From positions 2,108,001 to 2,172,000 of the forward strand of contig NZ_CP151087.1 of assembly GCF_038396785.1 (NCBI RefSeq): a stretch of 64,000 bases of DNA. Reading direction: 5' to 3'. Origin of the DNA: Sphingobacterium thalpophilum (GTDB lineage Bacteria > Bacteroidota > Bacteroidia > Sphingobacteriales > Sphingobacteriaceae). The position numbers and the translations under genes are program-made. This document shows, in pieces, positions 62,646 to 64,000 of this stretch (its first letter is position 1; each line of letters begins with the position of its first letter). The notes beneath the pieces are model-generated. The model was not told the origin of the DNA. It made no database searches and was given only the letters and a program-made list of their open reading frames with translations.

Positions 62646-63383
62646 TTAAGATTCCAATTTCTTTTTTCTACGATAGGATTCACCTGTCAATTCTACTCTA
62701 TGTGAGGAGAATGTTACCCTGTCAAGTATAGCATCAGCAATCGTACTTTCACCGATTAGTCCATGCCATTTTTCTACGGGGATCTGAGTAGCTATTATTA
62801 ATGAGGCGCTATTATAACGATCTTCTATGATATCCAAAAGTGCTGTCCTTGCGTGCTGATCTATGGAAGTAAGTCCAAAGTCATCGAGTATTAGTAATTC
62901 TGCTCTTTCGATCTTTTTGAGTAACTTATGGTATGTGCCATCCAATCTGGCGATTTTCACCATATCAAAGAACCTGCCTGTATTGAGATAGAGCGTCTTA
63001 TACAACATCTGACAGGCTTTAACTCCGATACACTGCGCAAGGAAGCTTTTTCCTGAACCGGCAGAGCCTGTTAATATTATGTTTTCTTTACGGTTTATAA
63101 ACCCCAGAGAAAGGAGTCTCTCAAACATATTTCTGTCAAGGTTTCTGGAAGGGTTGTAATCAATGTCAGTGGCAGCAGCTTTTTCCTTGAATGAAGCCCT
63201 GTAGATCAGATTATCAATATTCTTATTCTGTCTAGCTTCCCATTCTGCATCGATAATGGTCGCTAGGAAGTCATCCAGGCTCATTTCACGATAAAGATTA
63301 TCACTCAGACTACTTCGATAAAGCTCGGCCATGGTGATCATACGCATCTTGCGCATTTTTTCGATTGTTGTGTTCTCATTCAT
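62646..63383 (-). CDS. istB: IS21 helper ATPase IstB
   Basis: 245 aa. DnaC-like AAA ATPase with Walker A LTGSAGSGKSF and Walker B LILDDFGLTS; also LIIATQIPVEKWHGLIG. IstB assists the IstA transposase in target selection and strand transfer. It is intact, with a gap of 23 bp to istA. Confidence 0.95.
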   Translation of the reverse strand: MNENTTIEKMRKMRMITMAELYRSSLSDNLYREMSLDDFLATIIDAEWEARQNKNIDNLIYRASFKEKAAATDIDYNPSRNLDRNMFERLLSLGFINRKENIILTGSAGSGKSFLAQCIGVKACQMLYKTLYLNTGRFFDMVKIARLDGTYHKLLKKIERAELLILDDFGLTSIDQHARTALLDIIEDRYNSASLIIATQIPVEKWHGLIGESTIADAILDRVTFSSHRVELTGESYRRKKKLES

Positions 63384-63406
63384 ATTATCATTTTTAATGT
63401 TGTTTA

Positions 63407-64000
63407 CTATCTGTAAATCGAGGTGTCCCGTAGATTTTCATGCTCAGGGATATGGAAGGTCTGTTGTACTTCCTCTTCTAGAGTGTCAAGTTTATTTTTA
63501 AGGATATTGACTATCGTTTGGTAAGATGATTTATGATGGAAAAGACCTCTCTTACAGGCGTTTTCAACGCGGGAAACGCTATGGGTTTTCACAAGAGCAA
63601 GTATTCCCTGTGCCTGTTTATACCCTAGTTCAGGGTAGCTATACTGTGCAATTAGTTGGCGGATATATTGTTGTGCAGATGGTCCAACAGCTTCGGCCCG
63701 CTGTTCAAAGTACATCGGACTCCAGTGGTTATAAACCTGATGTGAAGAAGGCATATGATCTGCGATGGTGGCATAGTTACCCGGTCGAAAGCACCGCTGA
63801 TGCTTTGCTATACGCTGAAAGTTATAAAAGACCTCAACAGTGTCATTGTTATATTGAACTTCTACATGATGGCCAATATAACGGTGAGGTACACTATAGT
63901 AGTTTCTATCAGCATTGAGATATATATGCGATATCTTCTGCACTTTTGCTCGTCTAAAGTACCGCAAGTTATAGGTTGATAAAGGTAACGGGGTTAGGTG
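63407..64000 (-). CDS. istA: IS21 transposase IstA, C-terminal part (runs off window)
   Basis: Partial at its 5' end: the frame is open to base 64000 (PLPLSTYNLRYFRRAKVQKI before the first internal Met). The visible C-terminal domain has SHIYLNADRNYYSVPHRYIG and HHVEVQYNNDTVEVFYNFQR, typical of IstA. The DDE core lies outside the window. Confidence 0.9.
   Translation of the reverse strand, partial: HLTPLPLSTYNLRYFRRAKVQKISHIYLNADRNYYSVPHRYIGHHVEVQYNNDTVEVFYNFQRIAKHQRCFRPGNYATIADHMPSSHQVYNHWSPMYFEQRAEAVGPSAQQYIRQLIAQYSYPELGYKQAQGILALVKTHSVSRVENACKRGLFHHKSSYQTIVNILKNKLDTLEEEVQQTFHIPEHENLRDTSIYR

Larger units (their letters stand above)
62542..64000 (-). mobile_element. IS21-family element, one end and part of the body
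   Basis: The end is at about 62542 (TGTTGTCTATTTCGG), with the repeated internal motifs ATTTCGGAG (62549 and 62572) and TCATTGGG typical of IS21 multiple terminal repeats. It contains istB and the 3' part of istA and continues past 64000. It lies against the start codon of the 61219-62541 gene. Confidence 0.8.

Noticed and set aside
1..64000. tRNA or rRNA genes
   Set aside because: No cloverleaf with a TTCRANY arm and matching acceptor stem, and no conserved rRNA segments, were seen on either strand.

Overview
The window is from a Bacteroidota chromosome, most likely Sphingobacterium or a close relative. The support is a SusC/SusD pair, a clade II nitrous-oxide reductase cluster, TAnnTTTG-type promoters and DUF6520 and IS types common in the phylum. 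The genus is inferred from gene style, not from a marker gene. No rRNA, tRNA or CRISPR array was found.

Layout. 0-7.8 kb: a Crp-like regulator, a DUF6520 peptide and a SusD-SusC-TlpA operon on the minus strand. Upstream of that operon lie three arrays of short motifs phased at exactly 11 bp. The largest has ten TTCG-type units mirrored by ten CGAA-type units. A smaller array of the same design sits at 24.6 kb. 8-9.3 kb: an IS110 transposase. 9.4-10.5 kb: a small unknown gene and a candidate structured RNA. 10.5-24 kb: a probable defence island. It holds an HTH regulator, a four-gene cluster (small HTH-like protein, zinc ribbon, PD-(D/E)XK nuclease, OLD-type ATPase/TOPRIM nuclease), an IetAS-like AAA ATPase and subtilase with a third unknown gene, and a GIY-YIG/helicase/S24 fusion next to a MazG-like pyrophosphohydrolase. 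24-28 kb: three copies of a secreted 148-aa protein (a fourth is at 39.8 kb), sharing leaders and terminators, with gene debris between them.

27.8-39.7 kb: a co-oriented minus-strand nos locus: lipoprotein cytochrome c, NosZ, a NosB-like membrane protein, NosL, NosD, NosF, NosY, a RIC/ScdA-type repair protein, a DUF2249 protein, an NnrS/CcoN-like membrane protein and a DUF59 protein. A Crp/Fnr regulator and another NnrS/CcoN-like protein diverge from it. Together these suggest N2O respiration with tolerance to nitric oxide.

At 40,326 the fourth paralogue is cut within its 5' leader and a different block begins. 40.3-48.3 kb is rich in broken genes (quinone-reductase tail, headless alcohol dehydrogenase, two damaged AraC regulators, a SemiSWEET gene frameshifted by a 67-bp duplication) around an intact UvrA-like ATPase and a bestrophin-like protein. 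An IS4 element with a 9-bp target duplication and an iron-type alcohol dehydrogenase follow. 51.1-62.5 kb is an AT-rich minus-strand operon: unknown protein, membrane coiled-coil protein with a GrpE-like tail, Hsp70-like ATPase, lipoprotein, small membrane protein, a second Hsp70 paralogue with degenerate ATP-binding motifs, and a protein kinase-AAA fusion. An IS5-type element has cut the end of the degenerate Hsp70; removing it restores a frame that overlaps the kinase start. An IS21-family element abuts the first gene and runs off the window.
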